A program made the position numbers and the translations under genes. This document shows, piece by piece, positions 17,005 to 25,814 of a stretch of DNA of 64,000 bases. Origin of the DNA: Bacillota bacterium (lineage in GTDB: Bacteria > Bacillota > Clostridia > Peptostreptococcales > Anaerovoracaceae). The notes below the pieces were generated by a model. That model saw only the letters and a list, made by a program, of their open reading frames with translations, was not told where the DNA came from and did not search any database. Numbering within the stretch: position 1 is the stretch's first letter; every line of letters begins with the position of its first letter. The DNA is taken from assembly GCA_030526355.1 (NCBI GenBank), contig JAUNDC010000002.1, positions 103,616 to 167,615 on the forward strand. Direction: 5' to 3'.

Positions 17005-18432
17005 ATGGAAGGTTTCACGTTATTTCTCGAGAAAGTCGACGGTATAGTATGGGGAGTTCCTCTTATTGTACTTATCATGGGTACTGGTATTTATCTGACC
17101 ATCAGACTCGGTGTGCTTCAGTTCAGAAAGCTTGGCAAGGCTCTGAAATACATGGTGCATAACGAACAGGATGGTATCGGAGAGGTAACCAGCTTTGGCG
17201 CACTTTGCACAGCAATGGCTGCCACAATCGGTACAGGTAACATCGTAGGTGTTGCTACGGCAGTAGTTGCAGGAGGTCCCGGTGCATTGTTCTGGATGGT
17301 GCTGGCTGCATGCTTCGGAATGGCAACAAAGTACTCCGAGGGTCTGCTTGCAGTTAAATTCAGAGAAGACAAAGGAAACGGCAGATTTCTGGGAGGTCCT
17401 TTCTACTACATCGAAAAAGGTATGGGCAAGAACTGGAAATGGCTTGCCAAGCTGTTCGCACTCTTTGGTGTAGGTGCCGGACTTCTCGGTATCGGTACAA
17501 TCACTCAGGTAAATGGTATAGCATCAGCTACTCAGGGATTCTTTGATCCGAATTCAGAGCATGTTGTATCCATATTAGGTACTGAATATTCAATCGCTAC
17601 AGTAATAACAGCAATAGTAGTTGCAGTGCTTACAGCACTTGTTGTAATAGGTGGTCTTCAGAGAATAGCCAGTGTAACTACGGTAGTTGTTCCATTCATG
17701 GCTATCACTTACGTTGTTGTTTGCGTAGCAATTCTTATTTTCAATATCAAGGAGATTCCGTCTGCAGTTGTAATGGTTGTTGAAAGTGCATTCGGTCTCA
17801 GAGCGATGGCCGGAGGAGCTCTCGGTGCACTGCTTCTGGCTATGCAGAAGGGTGTTGCAAGAGGTATATTCTCAAACGAAGCTGGTCTGGGAAGTGCTCC
17901 TATCGCAGCAGCTGCCGCTCAGACTAAGGAACCTGTAAGACAGGGCCTTGTATCAATGACAGGTACTTTCTTTGATACTGTTATCATCTGTACTATGACA
18001 GGTCTTACGATTATGGTTACAGGCGCATATGATACAGCTATAGCTGACGGACTTGAGGGCGTGCAGGTTACTGCTGTTGCATTCGGCAACGGACTACCTT
18101 GGGCTCAGAGCGTTGGAAGCGCAATACTCATGATTGCTCTCGCATTCTTCGCATTTACAACTATCCTCGGATGGGACTACTACAGCGAAAGATGTCTTGA
18201 GTACTTATCAGGCGGCAAGATGACAGCTGTTACAGTTTACAGATGGTTATACATACTGGCAGTGCTTATCGGTCCGTTCCTCACAGTATCTGCTGTATGG
18301 ACAATTGCTGATATATTCAACGGTCTTATGGCTATTCCTAACCTTATCGCTCTGCTTGCTCTCAGTGGCGTCATCGTTGCAGAAACTAAGAGCTATTTCA
18401 GTAGACTTGATTCAGGTCAGATTAAAGGCTGA
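17005..18432 (+). CDS. AGCS-family sodium:alanine/glycine symporter
   Basis: A 475-residue inner-membrane transporter with about 11 hydrophobic segments. The family signature GTGNIVGVATAVVAGGPGA lies near residues 75-95, followed by FWMVLAACFGMATKYSEG. Alanine- and glycine-transporting AGCS proteins co-transport Na+. The glycine riboswitch directly upstream indicates glycine as the relevant substrate. GGAG sites precede the ATG and a terminator follows, so the gene is monocistronic. Confidence 0.95.
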   Translation: MEGFTLFLEKVDGIVWGVPLIVLIMGTGIYLTIRLGVLQFRKLGKALKYMVHNEQDGIGEVTSFGALCTAMAATIGTGNIVGVATAVVAGGPGALFWMVLAACFGMATKYSEGLLAVKFREDKGNGRFLGGPFYYIEKGMGKNWKWLAKLFALFGVGAGLLGIGTITQVNGIASATQGFFDPNSEHVVSILGTEYSIATVITAIVVAVLTALVVIGGLQRIASVTTVVVPFMAITYVVVCVAILIFNIKEIPSAVVMVVESAFGLRAMAGGALGALLLAMQKGVARGIFSNEAGLGSAPIAAAAAQTKEPVRQGLVSMTGTFFDTVIICTMTGLTIMVTGAYDTAIADGLEGVQVTAVAFGNGLPWAQSVGSAILMIALAFFAFTTILGWDYYSERCLEYLSGGKMTAVTVYRWLYILAVLIGPFLTVSAVWTIADIFNGLMAIPNLIALLALSGVIVAETKSYFSRLDSGQIKG

Positions 18433-18465
18433 TGCAGCGTCATTGCATATATGCTGAATATTATA

Positions 18466-18495
18466 AAAGGAACTGTGTGATGCAGTTCCTTTTTT
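18466..18495 (+). terminator. intrinsic terminator of the symporter gene
   Basis: AAGGAACTG and CAGTTCCTT form a 9-bp perfect stem around a 7-nt loop, followed by T residues. Confidence 0.88.
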
Positions 18496-18559
18496 CGCGG
18501 TCATAAATATGGATAAGCCGGCATATAAAGTATAAACGACAGAAAAAGGGGGAGCATAT

Positions 18560-18808
18560 ATGCTTAATACGGTGGATATCAGAAATAAAGAGGTAATAAA
18601 TATATATGACGGCAAGAGTATGGGGTTTGTATGTGATATAGAAATTAATCTTAAGGAAGGAAGGATTGACGGTATCGTGCTGCCGGGAGACAGAAGCTTC
18701 ATGCGTATTTTTGGCCGTGAGACTAATGATTTCGTAATAAAATGGAAGTATGTGCGAACGATAGGAGATGATGTGATTCTTGTGGACGTGCCGCCTGTGA
18801 TAGATTAA
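18560..18808 (+). CDS. YlmC/YmxH-family PRC-barrel sporulation protein
   Basis: An 82-residue protein starting [20 protein letters not shown] and containing [20 protein letters not shown], the PRC-barrel core of the YlmC/YmxH family found in endospore formers. The family is expressed in sporulation, but its biochemical role is not known. A GGGGGAG site precedes the ATG. nrdR follows 77 bp downstream. Confidence 0.88.
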   Translation: MLNTVDIRNKEVINIYDGKSMGFVCDIEINLKEGRIDGIVLPGDRSFMRIFGRETNDFVIKWKYVRTIGDDVILVDVPPVID

Positions 18809-18885
18809 ATACTTGGCAAAAACCACTATATGTAGTAAAATTTACTTGTGTAGTTAACATGTATCTGTTCAAAGGAGGGTCAGCT

Positions 18886-19347
18886 ATGAAATGCCCATAT
18901 TGTGAAAATGACGACAGCAAGGTTATAGATTCCAGACATACGGAGGATGGACATGCTATAAGACGCAGAAGAGAATGCGAGGCCTGCGGGAGACGATTCA
19001 CAACCTATGAGAAGGTTGAGGAAATGATTCTTATGGTTATCAAAAAAGACGGCAGGCGTGAAGCATTTGACAGAAGCAAGCTGCTAAACGGAATAATCAG
19101 AGCATGTGAGAAGAGACCTGTATCGATAGCATCAATGGAAAAAATAGTCGAGGAGATAGAACGGGGGCTCAACAACATGATGGAAAAGGAAATAGAGAGC
19201 ACCTTTATCGGAGAACTTGTTATGGAACGCCTCAAAGAGCTGGACGAGGTGGCTTACGTTCGTTTTGCATCGGTATACAGGCAGTTTACGGATATAAATA
19301 CTTTTGTGGCAGAAATCGAGAAGCTGCTGACCAATAAGAAGAACTGA
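18886..19347 (+). CDS. nrdR: transcriptional repressor NrdR
   Basis: Nucleotide-sensing repressor of ribonucleotide reductase genes. The 153-residue protein has an N-terminal zinc ribbon (MKCPYC and [12 protein letters not shown]) and an ATP-cone (about 49-139). The start MKCPYC at 18886 has AAAGGAGGG upstream; a longer reading from 18859 is unlikely. It is followed by cmk after 27 bp. No nrd genes are in the window. Confidence 0.96.
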   Translation: MKCPYCENDDSKVIDSRHTEDGHAIRRRRECEACGRRFTTYEKVEEMILMVIKKDGRREAFDRSKLLNGIIRACEKRPVSIASMEKIVEEIERGLNNMMEKEIESTFIGELVMERLKELDEVAYVRFASVYRQFTDINTFVAEIEKLLTNKKN

Positions 19348-19374
19348 CAATAAAAGCATATATGGGAGGAGCAT

Positions 19375-20034
19375 ATGAAGGAAATATTCAGGATAGCTGT
19401 GGATGGACCAAGCGGAGCAGGTAAAAGCACGATAGCCAAGGCGGTTGCGGCAAAGCTGGGTATCGATTATATTGATACCGGTGCTATGTACAGAGCTGTG
19501 GGGTATAAGCTGAAACAGACGGGAACAGCTCCCGAGCAGAATGAGAAGCTGAAAGCTGTGCTTGACAGCACGGACATAGATTTTGTTAAAGGTGATATAA
19601 TTCTTGACGGGGAAGTCGTAAACGATAAAATCAGAACCTCTGAGATGTCACAGCTGGCATCGGCGTGTTCGGGGATAGCAGAGGTCAGAGAAAAGCTGGT
19701 GGAGATACAGCGCAGAATGGGGATGCGAAAAAGCGTGATTATGGACGGACGAGATATTGGCACCAATGTTCTCAAGGATGCGGAGTATAAGTTCTATCTG
19801 ACTGCTTCGGCAGAGGAACGTGCTGAGCGTAGGCATAAGGAACTGCTGCAGAAGGGTGAGAACATCAGCTTTGAGGAAGTCCTCAGAGACATAAAACAGA
19901 GAGACCACAATGATATGACGCGAAAACTGAATCCTCTTACCAAAGCCGATGATGCTGTTGAAATAGATTCTACAGGACTTACAATTGATGAAGTTACCCA
20001 GCTTATTCTGGATAAAGTGAAACAGCAGGGCTGA
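19375..20034 (+). CDS. cmk: cytidylate kinase
   Basis: Phosphorylates CMP and dCMP. The 219-residue protein has the P-loop GPSGAGKSTIAK at residues 10-21, DTGAMYRA, the DGRDIGTNV motif and the lid RKELLQKGE-like region. The GGAGGAG site lies just before the ATG. It is followed by a hairpin that both terminates and overlaps the ribosome site of the next gene. Confidence 0.96.
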   Translation: MKEIFRIAVDGPSGAGKSTIAKAVAAKLGIDYIDTGAMYRAVGYKLKQTGTAPEQNEKLKAVLDSTDIDFVKGDIILDGEVVNDKIRTSEMSQLASACSGIAEVREKLVEIQRRMGMRKSVIMDGRDIGTNVLKDAEYKFYLTASAEERAERRHKELLQKGENISFEEVLRDIKQRDHNDMTRKLNPLTKADDAVEIDSTGLTIDEVTQLILDKVKQQG

Positions 20035-20048
20035 TAAAAGTATAAGTG

Positions 20049-20086
20049 CTCCTTTGCATGGTAAAAATAAATGCAGAGGAGTTTTT
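20049..20086 (+). terminator. terminator hairpin whose 3' arm contains the next gene's ribosome binding site
   Basis: CTCCTTTGCAT (20049-20059) pairs with ATGCAGAGGAG (20071-20081) over 11 bp with one G-U pair, followed by five T residues. The AGAGGAG of the 3' arm is the ribosome site for the ATG at 20090. The element can end cmk transcription or, in read-through RNA, sequester the start. Confidence 0.7.
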
Positions 20087-20089
20087 ATT

Positions 20090-21718
20090 ATGGAAAAAAT
20101 GAGAAAAAATCTGAAAAAAATACTTGCAGCCATTGGTGTGCTGCTTGTGGTACTGGCCGGCAGACTGGCATACATACAGATAGCCGGATATCCGGAGCTG
20201 TCGGCAGCAGTGAGAGCGCAGTCAATGATAGCTCTGGAAGGAAGTAATTCGAGAGGTATAATATACGATAGAAACGGTGCTCCTCTGGTTGCAGGGGAAA
20301 GCAGATATGTCTATATTATAAAAGAAAACGAATTTGATTCTGATGCCCGCAAAGTGCTTGAGCAGTTAAATGCGGAGGAGGTCAGTGCTGATAATAAAGG
20401 CTATTATGTTTATTCCTCCGATCACTATGATAAGGCCTGCGGGGAACGTCTGATAGATGATAACAGGGCGTATATACTGCAGGCTTCGGCAAGATACAGC
20501 GATGATCAGGTTGCAGAGCATCTCATCGGTTATGTCAATAAAGGAGATGATTCCGGGGCGGCAGGGCTGGAGCTTATGTGTGATGAACAGCTGTCGGCGC
20601 TTAACAGGAAAGTGTATGCGGCAGCTGATGTTGCGGGGAATATACTTCCGGGGAGAGGTCTGATTATATCATCTGACGACAAGTCGGATTCGTATATCAC
20701 AAAAGGTATTCGGACTACTGTTGACAAGGAGCTTCAGCAGGCTGTTGAAGCTGCGGTTTCACGGGAAAACAATAATTGTGCTGCTGTAGTTATGGCTGTG
20801 GATACGGGAGACATCCTTGCCATGGCATGCACCCCGGGGTTTGATCCTGATAATGTTGATGATTATCTGGAGGCAGGAGATGATGAGCTTATAAATAAAG
20901 CAACGCAGGGAGAGTATCCGCCGGGCTCTGTTTTCAAGATAGTAGTTGCTGCAGCGGCACTGGAGCAGGGGATAAGCCCTGACAAGGTGTTCACCTGTGC
21001 AGGCACTTCAAGTGCAGGTGGCATTGAAATAGGCTGTGAAACGGGAGGAAAGGAAGGCCATGGAGACATCAGATTCGAAGAGGCCTTTGCGGAATCGTGC
21101 AACAGCTGCTTTGTGCAGCTTGGTCAGCAGATTGGTGCGGATAATATAATCAGTATGGCGGAGAAGATGGGTCTTGGCAGGAAGACTATGAATAATTACC
21201 CTCAGGAAAATGAAGGACATCTTATGGATGAGTACGAAAGATACGGAGCGGGGTCAGGAAATCTGTCGATTGGTCAGGGTGAAACTCTTGTCACTCCCCT
21301 GCAGGTTGCCGTAATGACCAATACTGTTGCATCAGGAGGTATTTATAGAGGTGCCAATATACTGATGAATGATGAGAAGGAAAGCAGACAGGTGATATCG
21401 GAGAATACAGCTGATGTTATCGGGAAAATGATGAAAGCTGTTTCATTATACGGGACGGCTTCATCGCTGGATATTAAGGATGAAGCCGGAAATGCCAGAG
21501 CTGCTGTCAAGACGGGAACGGCGGAATTCGGCCCGGAGGATGAGAATAGCAGCCATGGCTGGATAACAGGCTATGCACCATGTGATTCACCTGAATATAC
21601 AATAACTGTATTTGTTGAAAACGGTGGCTCAGGATCTCTTTCGGCAGGACCGGTATTCACAGAGATTCTTGATTACCTGGAAGAGTCGGGCAGCTACAGC
21701 AGACCGACTCTTGCATAG
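20090..21718 (+). CDS. class B penicillin-binding protein (FtsI/SpoVD-like transpeptidase)
   Basis: A 542-residue peptidoglycan transpeptidase with one N-terminal membrane segment (about 8-28), a dimerisation region with RGIIYDRNG, and the three active-site motifs: SVFK in YPPGSVFKIVVA (catalytic serine), SCN in ESCNSCFVQ, and KTGTAE near the C-terminus. I chose ATG 20090 for its spacing from GAGGAG. No PASTA domains are present, so it is not a canonical SpoVD. The neighbouring sigK and the isolated position suggest a sporulation or septal role, but this is inference. A terminator lies beyond the stop inside sigK. Confidence 0.88.
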   Translation: MEKMRKNLKKILAAIGVLLVVLAGRLAYIQIAGYPELSAAVRAQSMIALEGSNSRGIIYDRNGAPLVAGESRYVYIIKENEFDSDARKVLEQLNAEEVSADNKGYYVYSSDHYDKACGERLIDDNRAYILQASARYSDDQVAEHLIGYVNKGDDSGAAGLELMCDEQLSALNRKVYAAADVAGNILPGRGLIISSDDKSDSYITKGIRTTVDKELQQAVEAAVSRENNNCAAVVMAVDTGDILAMACTPGFDPDNVDDYLEAGDDELINKATQGEYPPGSVFKIVVAAAALEQGISPDKVFTCAGTSSAGGIEIGCETGGKEGHGDIRFEEAFAESCNSCFVQLGQQIGADNIISMAEKMGLGRKTMNNYPQENEGHLMDEYERYGAGSGNLSIGQGETLVTPLQVAVMTNTVASGGIYRGANILMNDEKESRQVISENTADVIGKMMKAVSLYGTASSLDIKDEAGNARAAVKTGTAEFGPEDENSSHGWITGYAPCDSPEYTITVFVENGGSGSLSAGPVFTEILDYLEESGSYSRPTLA

Positions 21719-21729
21719 TGAATCTGATG

Positions 21730-22356
21730 TCAGGACGGCAGGGAGGCTCTCATTTTCTCGAGAGCTTTTTTTTCTATCCTGGAGACATAAGAACGGCTTA
21801 TATCAAGAAGTGATGCGACCTCACGCTGTGTTTTGGGAGTCTGCCCCATGATTCCGTATCTGTGGATCAGGACAAGCTTTTCACGGTCGGTAAGCACCTG
21901 ATCGATAGTACGCAGCATGTTCTGCACCTGCAGCTTGAGGCTTATATTGTCTGCAACAGCATCTGGTTCGGTTCCCAGGATATCATTGAGACTGATTTCA
22001 TTGCCATCCTTGTCAGTACCTATGGATACGTTGAGAGAAACCTCTGCAGCGTTCTTTCTGGAGGATCTGATGCTCATAAGTATCTCATTTTCTATGCATT
22101 TGGCTGCGTATGTCGCCAGGCGTACGGATTTGCCGCTTCTGTAGGTGCTGACTGCTTTTATGAGACCTATGGTGCCGATGGAAATAAAATCATCCATAGT
22201 GTGAGTCTGGGATGAATACTTTTTGGCGATATGAGCAACAAGTCTCAGATTTCGTTCTATAAGTATCTGCCTGGCCTCTTCATCTCCGTTCTCGTATTGT
22301 TCTATATAGTACTTTTCTTCTTTTTCGGTCAGTGGTTTCGGAAACGAAACGCTCAT
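21730..22356 (-). CDS. sigK: RNA polymerase sporulation sigma factor SigK lacking a pro-sequence
   Basis: The late mother-cell sigma factor, 208 residues. It reads MSVSFPKPLTEKEEKYYIEQ, so the first residues align with the mature start of Bacillus pro-SigK (NNAFPQPLS). The 20-residue membrane pro-sequence is missing. Regions 2 ([30 protein letters not shown]) and 4 (KTQREVASLLDISRSYVSRI) are complete and uninterrupted, so there is no skin-like element. ATG 22356 follows GGAGGGGG; an ATG at 22374 overlaps that site and is less likely. It is convergent with the PBP gene. Confidence 0.93.
   Translation of the reverse strand: MSVSFPKPLTEKEEKYYIEQYENGDEEARQILIERNLRLVAHIAKKYSSQTHTMDDFISIGTIGLIKAVSTYRSGKSVRLATYAAKCIENEILMSIRSSRKNAAEVSLNVSIGTDKDGNEISLNDILGTEPDAVADNISLKLQVQNMLRTIDQVLTDREKLVLIHRYGIMGQTPKTQREVASLLDISRSYVSRIEKKALEKMRASLPS
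21746..21773 (+). terminator. terminator of the class B PBP gene, located inside the 3' end of sigK
   Basis: GCTCTC and GAGAGC surround an 8-nt loop and are followed by eight T residues on the plus strand. The hairpin lies within the last codons of the convergent sigK gene. Confidence 0.7.
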
Positions 22357-22382
22357 ATATGTATCCCCCTCCATTGATTTTT

Positions 22383-22412
22383 ACTATATGCAAAAATCGG
22401 AGGGGAAGTGCC
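22383..22412 (-). promoter_or_regulatory. candidate sigma-E-type promoter of sigK
   Basis: On the minus strand GGCACTT, a 15-nt spacer and CATATAGT resemble the sigma-E elements KMATATT and CATACAAT. It lies 27 bp upstream of the sigK ATG. Transcription of sigK by sigma-E holding polymerase is the known pattern. Confidence 0.4.
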
Positions 22413-22421
22413 TGACCTTAC

Positions 22422-22580
22422 TTATTTTCTTTCGAATGACAGGCAGTCAGTGCACTGATCCATTGTTGGATTAGCCTCATGGCTTCCTACTGTAATGCAG
22501 TCGAGCGAACAGTAATCCGATGTGCCTGCATGGTGTTGACACTTATCCACTGTGCATTTGATGCTTCTGTTGATATCCAT
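22422..22580 (-). CDS. DUF1540 cysteine-rich miniprotein
   Basis: A 52-residue protein starting MDINRSIKCTVDKCQHHAGT with cysteines at positions 9, 14, 24, 28, 43 and 46 and ending CTDCLSFERK. The pattern C-x4-C ... C ... I-x-V-G ... C-x-SF is that of DUF1540, a short probably metal-binding family in Clostridia and Bacilli of unknown function. AGGAGG lies 11 nt before the ATG. It is upstream of and co-directional with sigK, separated by 65 bp holding the candidate sigma-E promoter. Confidence 0.85.
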   Translation of the reverse strand: MDINRSIKCTVDKCQHHAGTSDYCSLDCITVGSHEANPTMDQCTDCLSFERK

Positions 22581-22758
22581 AATCAAAATACCTCCTGTAA
22601 ATGTTTCGCACTATTTATTATCTCTGAAACAGAGAAAAATATTATACTGAAAGTATTGGAAAATATGTTAATAAATGTTAAAATTATATGTGCGGAATTC
22701 CTGTGAAAAATCTGGTGATAATTCATAGTTGATAATATTAAAAGGAGAAAAGGGAAAA

Positions 22759-23436
22759 ATGAATATAAGAGAACTTCCAAAGGATGAAAAACCCAGAGAA
22801 AAGCTGCTTCGTGAGGGAAGCGGAAGTCTTTCTACAACAGAGCTTTTGGCCGTGCTGATAAGCAGCGGTACCAGAACTTCATCGGCTCTGGAAATAGCAG
22901 GTAAGCTGCTGACAATGGACAGACGAGGTATAAGATATCTGGCAGAATGCAGTCCTGAAGAGCTTGAAAGAATCAATGGCATGGGAAAGGCAAGGATATG
23001 TACGATACTGGCTGCTGTTGAGCTGGGAAAGCGGATTTCAGCTGCGCCTGCAGAGAAAAGGAAGCTGATAAGATCTTCATCTGACATAGCTGATATATTC
23101 ATGGAAAAAATGAGGTATTACAAAAAAGAGTATTTTATATGTCTGCTTATTAACGCTAAAGGAGAAATCATCGAGGAAACGGAGGTTTCCATAGGGGATC
23201 TGTGTTCAAGCACCACACATCCAAGGGAGGTTTTTGTCAGCGCAGTGAAGCGGAGCGCAGGCTCGGTGGTCTTTTTACATAATCATCCGTCGGGAGATCC
23301 GACGCCGAGTGAAACGGATATAGTAACGACTAGACGGCTGATGGAAGCTGGAAATATTCTGGGGATTCCGGTGCTGGATCATATAATAATCGGCGATGGA
23401 ACGTATGTCAGCATGAAGGCCGAACGAATGATATAA
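22759..23436 (+). CDS. radC: RadC family JAB-domain protein
   Basis: A 225-residue protein with an N-terminal helix-hairpin-helix region (about 20-100) and a C-terminal JAMM metalloprotease-like domain with HNHPSGDPTPSETD. Despite the name, a DNA repair role is not established. I chose ATG 22759 (MNIRELPKDEKP). In many Clostridia radC precedes mreBCD; here PBP2 follows directly. Confidence 0.93.
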   Translation: MNIRELPKDEKPREKLLREGSGSLSTTELLAVLISSGTRTSSALEIAGKLLTMDRRGIRYLAECSPEELERINGMGKARICTILAAVELGKRISAAPAEKRKLIRSSSDIADIFMEKMRYYKKEYFICLLINAKGEIIEETEVSIGDLCSSTTHPREVFVSAVKRSAGSVVFLHNHPSGDPTPSETDIVTTRRLMEAGNILGIPVLDHIIIGDGTYVSMKAERMI

Positions 23437-23456
23437 TTTACAGCGAGGGGGCAGCG

Positions 23457-25814
23457 ATGAACAAGGACAGGTCAAAACATGCATTGATCATATGGTTTAC
23501 AGCCGTACTTGGCGCAGTGCTGGTGATACGGCTGTTTATACTCACGGTGCCCCAGCATGATAAGTGGGCTGAATACGTTGATGATATTTCGATACGTACA
23601 TTTTACGAGACAGCTCCCAGAGGGGATATACTTGACAGAGAAGGTAGAATTATAGCAACGAGCCGTCCGGTTTATTCAGTTATATTAAGCAGGCAGGAGA
23701 CTGACGGGGAAAAGGCACTGAACGAAGCATTGGAGGCTGTAAAGCTGCTGAAGGATTGCGGAGAGAAAACGGAGCTTGATGCCGGAGATATTGAAGAAAA
23801 AATCCAAAGCTCAGGCTATGAGGGTTATATGCCGATAACTCTTGCAGATGAAATTTCACAGGAAACGGCAGAACGGATAAAACAGGAGAATTACAGTGCA
23901 ATACGTCTGTCGGTAAATTATGAGAGATACTATCCCAATGGTTCTCTGGCATCTCATGTAACAGGATATCTGGGGAGAATTTCAGCGGATGAAGAGGAGG
24001 AGCTTGTAGGGGAGAAAGGCTACAGGCGTGATGCTGTCGTAGGCAGATCGGGTATAGAGCAGGTGTATGAGGACTCCTTAAAGGGAACTGATGCAGTGAG
24101 TCGGTATCTGGTGGATTCGGGAGGGACTGTGAGAAAGAGTCTTGGAGCAAGTGAGGCTGTAAAAGGCACGGATGTCAGGCTTACTCTGGATATAGATATT
24201 CAGCAGACAGCGGAGGAGTCTTTGAAGCAGGCTGTGGAAAAAGCTGCCGCAGGTGAAGTGTTCGTAAGCAGCTACGGAAATGTGCAGATGACAGCTGCCC
24301 CTAATGCAGCTGTAGGTGCAGCTGTTGTAATCGACGTCAGAACCGGAGAGGTCCTCGCAATGGCCAGCTGTCCTGATTTTGACCCTAATGATTTTATTGG
24401 TGGAATGACGGAAGAGAAGTGGGCATCTCTTCAGAGAGAGGACGATGCTGACCCGCTGAGCCCGTCTCCCCTTTACAATGTTGCGGCTTTGACAGCGGTG
24501 CAGCCGGGCTCCTCCTTCAAGCCGGTAACTGCTCTGGCAGCTCTGGATTGTGGACTGAACAGGAATCTATATTTGTATGATGACGGCTGCGTGAACCTTG
24601 GAGGAAGCAGATACGGGTGCTGGTTATGGAATGAAAACGGTGGAAGGCATGGCTATGTGGATCTTAAGGAGGCATTAAAGGTTTCATGCAATTATTATTT
24701 TTATGATATAGCCTGCGGATATGATTTTGCATCCGGAAGGCCTCTGGAGTATAATACGGATATAAGCAACAGTAAAATTGTGTCAACTGCGGCTTCGCTG
24801 GGCCTGGGAAGAAAAACCGGCATTGAGATCGAAGAAAGTCAAGGGGTACTCCCGTCGGAGGCTCTCAAGCTTCAGGGGATAAAAAACAGTCTGAGAAACT
24901 ATCTCCTGACAGAATGTGAAACATATTTTTACAAAAGCTGCCTCAAAGACAGGAAAGAGTTTCGAAAAAAGATAGAAAAAATTGTTGATTGGGCAGATAA
25001 GGACTTGACTTTGGAGGAAATAGTAGGCAAACTAAAAGATAAGTCTTTTGTTAAGCCGGATCAGGTGGAAGCGTTGGCCGCTGTATGCAAGCATGATTAT
25101 TTCGACAGAGTGCGCTGGGACGTAAGCGATACTCTGAATATTTCTATAGGGCAAGGGGATAATTCATATACGACTCTTCAGATGGCAAATTATATGGCTG
25201 CTCTGGGCAGAGGAGGTATAAGCGGCGATGCAACACTGATATACGGGAAATCATCGCAGGAACGGAAATTATCTGATTCATCCGGAGCCTCATCTGCCGA
25301 TAAGGATGATATTGAATATGTCATTGAGGCACTCACTGAGGTTACAGGTCAGCAGGACGGCTCTCTGTACGGTTCATTCGGCAGCTTCCCTTATAAGGTG
25401 GCAGCCAAAACCGGTACTGCTCAGCGTGCAGGCTTTATAAGCAGCGGCTCTGAAGCAGAATACCTGAAACGTCATCTTCATCTTATAGCACCTGACATAA
25501 CATTTAATGAAACAGAGAAAGAAGCGGACAGGCTTATGAGGGAGTATCCGGATGTTTATGAATCTGAGGATGCTGCCATGAGAAGAGCGGTTATTAATCT
25601 GAGCAGCAATCGCATAACTGCTGATGATATTGACAGATATAAGAAAAAATACGACAATTTTGCATGGACAGTTGCACTGGCTCCGGCTGATGATCCGGAG
25701 ATTGCAGTTGCTGTTATGCTGGTACAGGGCGGAACTTCATCAAATGCTGCCCCTGTAGCAAGAGAAATCATAGGAAAGTACGGAGATAAATCAGGATGGG
25801 AAAGGTTATTTTAA
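23457..25814 (+). CDS. large class B penicillin-binding protein, PBP2/MrdA-like
   Basis: A 785-residue elongation-type transpeptidase with one N-terminal membrane helix (about 8-30), RGDILDREGRIIATS, and the active-site motifs SSFK (in QPGSSFKPVTAL), SCN (in KVSCNYYF) and KTG (in AAKTGTAQ). It is 100-150 residues longer than typical PBP2. The additional material lies between GLGRKTGIEIEES and NISIGQGDNSYT and again after KTGTAQ, where a charged stretch interrupts the fold. It overlaps minD by 19 bp and follows radC by 20 bp. A partner RodA is encoded 0.7 kb away on the other strand. Confidence 0.9.
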   Translation: MNKDRSKHALIIWFTAVLGAVLVIRLFILTVPQHDKWAEYVDDISIRTFYETAPRGDILDREGRIIATSRPVYSVILSRQETDGEKALNEALEAVKLLKDCGEKTELDAGDIEEKIQSSGYEGYMPITLADEISQETAERIKQENYSAIRLSVNYERYYPNGSLASHVTGYLGRISADEEEELVGEKGYRRDAVVGRSGIEQVYEDSLKGTDAVSRYLVDSGGTVRKSLGASEAVKGTDVRLTLDIDIQQTAEESLKQAVEKAAAGEVFVSSYGNVQMTAAPNAAVGAAVVIDVRTGEVLAMASCPDFDPNDFIGGMTEEKWASLQREDDADPLSPSPLYNVAALTAVQPGSSFKPVTALAALDCGLNRNLYLYDDGCVNLGGSRYGCWLWNENGGRHGYVDLKEALKVSCNYYFYDIACGYDFASGRPLEYNTDISNSKIVSTAASLGLGRKTGIEIEESQGVLPSEALKLQGIKNSLRNYLLTECETYFYKSCLKDRKEFRKKIEKIVDWADKDLTLEEIVGKLKDKSFVKPDQVEALAAVCKHDYFDRVRWDVSDTLNISIGQGDNSYTTLQMANYMAALGRGGISGDATLIYGKSSQERKLSDSSGASSADKDDIEYVIEALTEVTGQQDGSLYGSFGSFPYKVAAKTGTAQRAGFISSGSEAEYLKRHLHLIAPDITFNETEKEADRLMREYPDVYESEDAAMRRAVINLSSNRITADDIDRYKKKYDNFAWTVALAPADDPEIAVAVMLVQGGTSSNAAPVAREIIGKYGDKSGWERLF

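Noticed and set aside
21730..22356. skin-type element interrupting sigK
   Set aside because: The sigK frame is continuous through regions 2 and 4, with no recombinase gene nearby.
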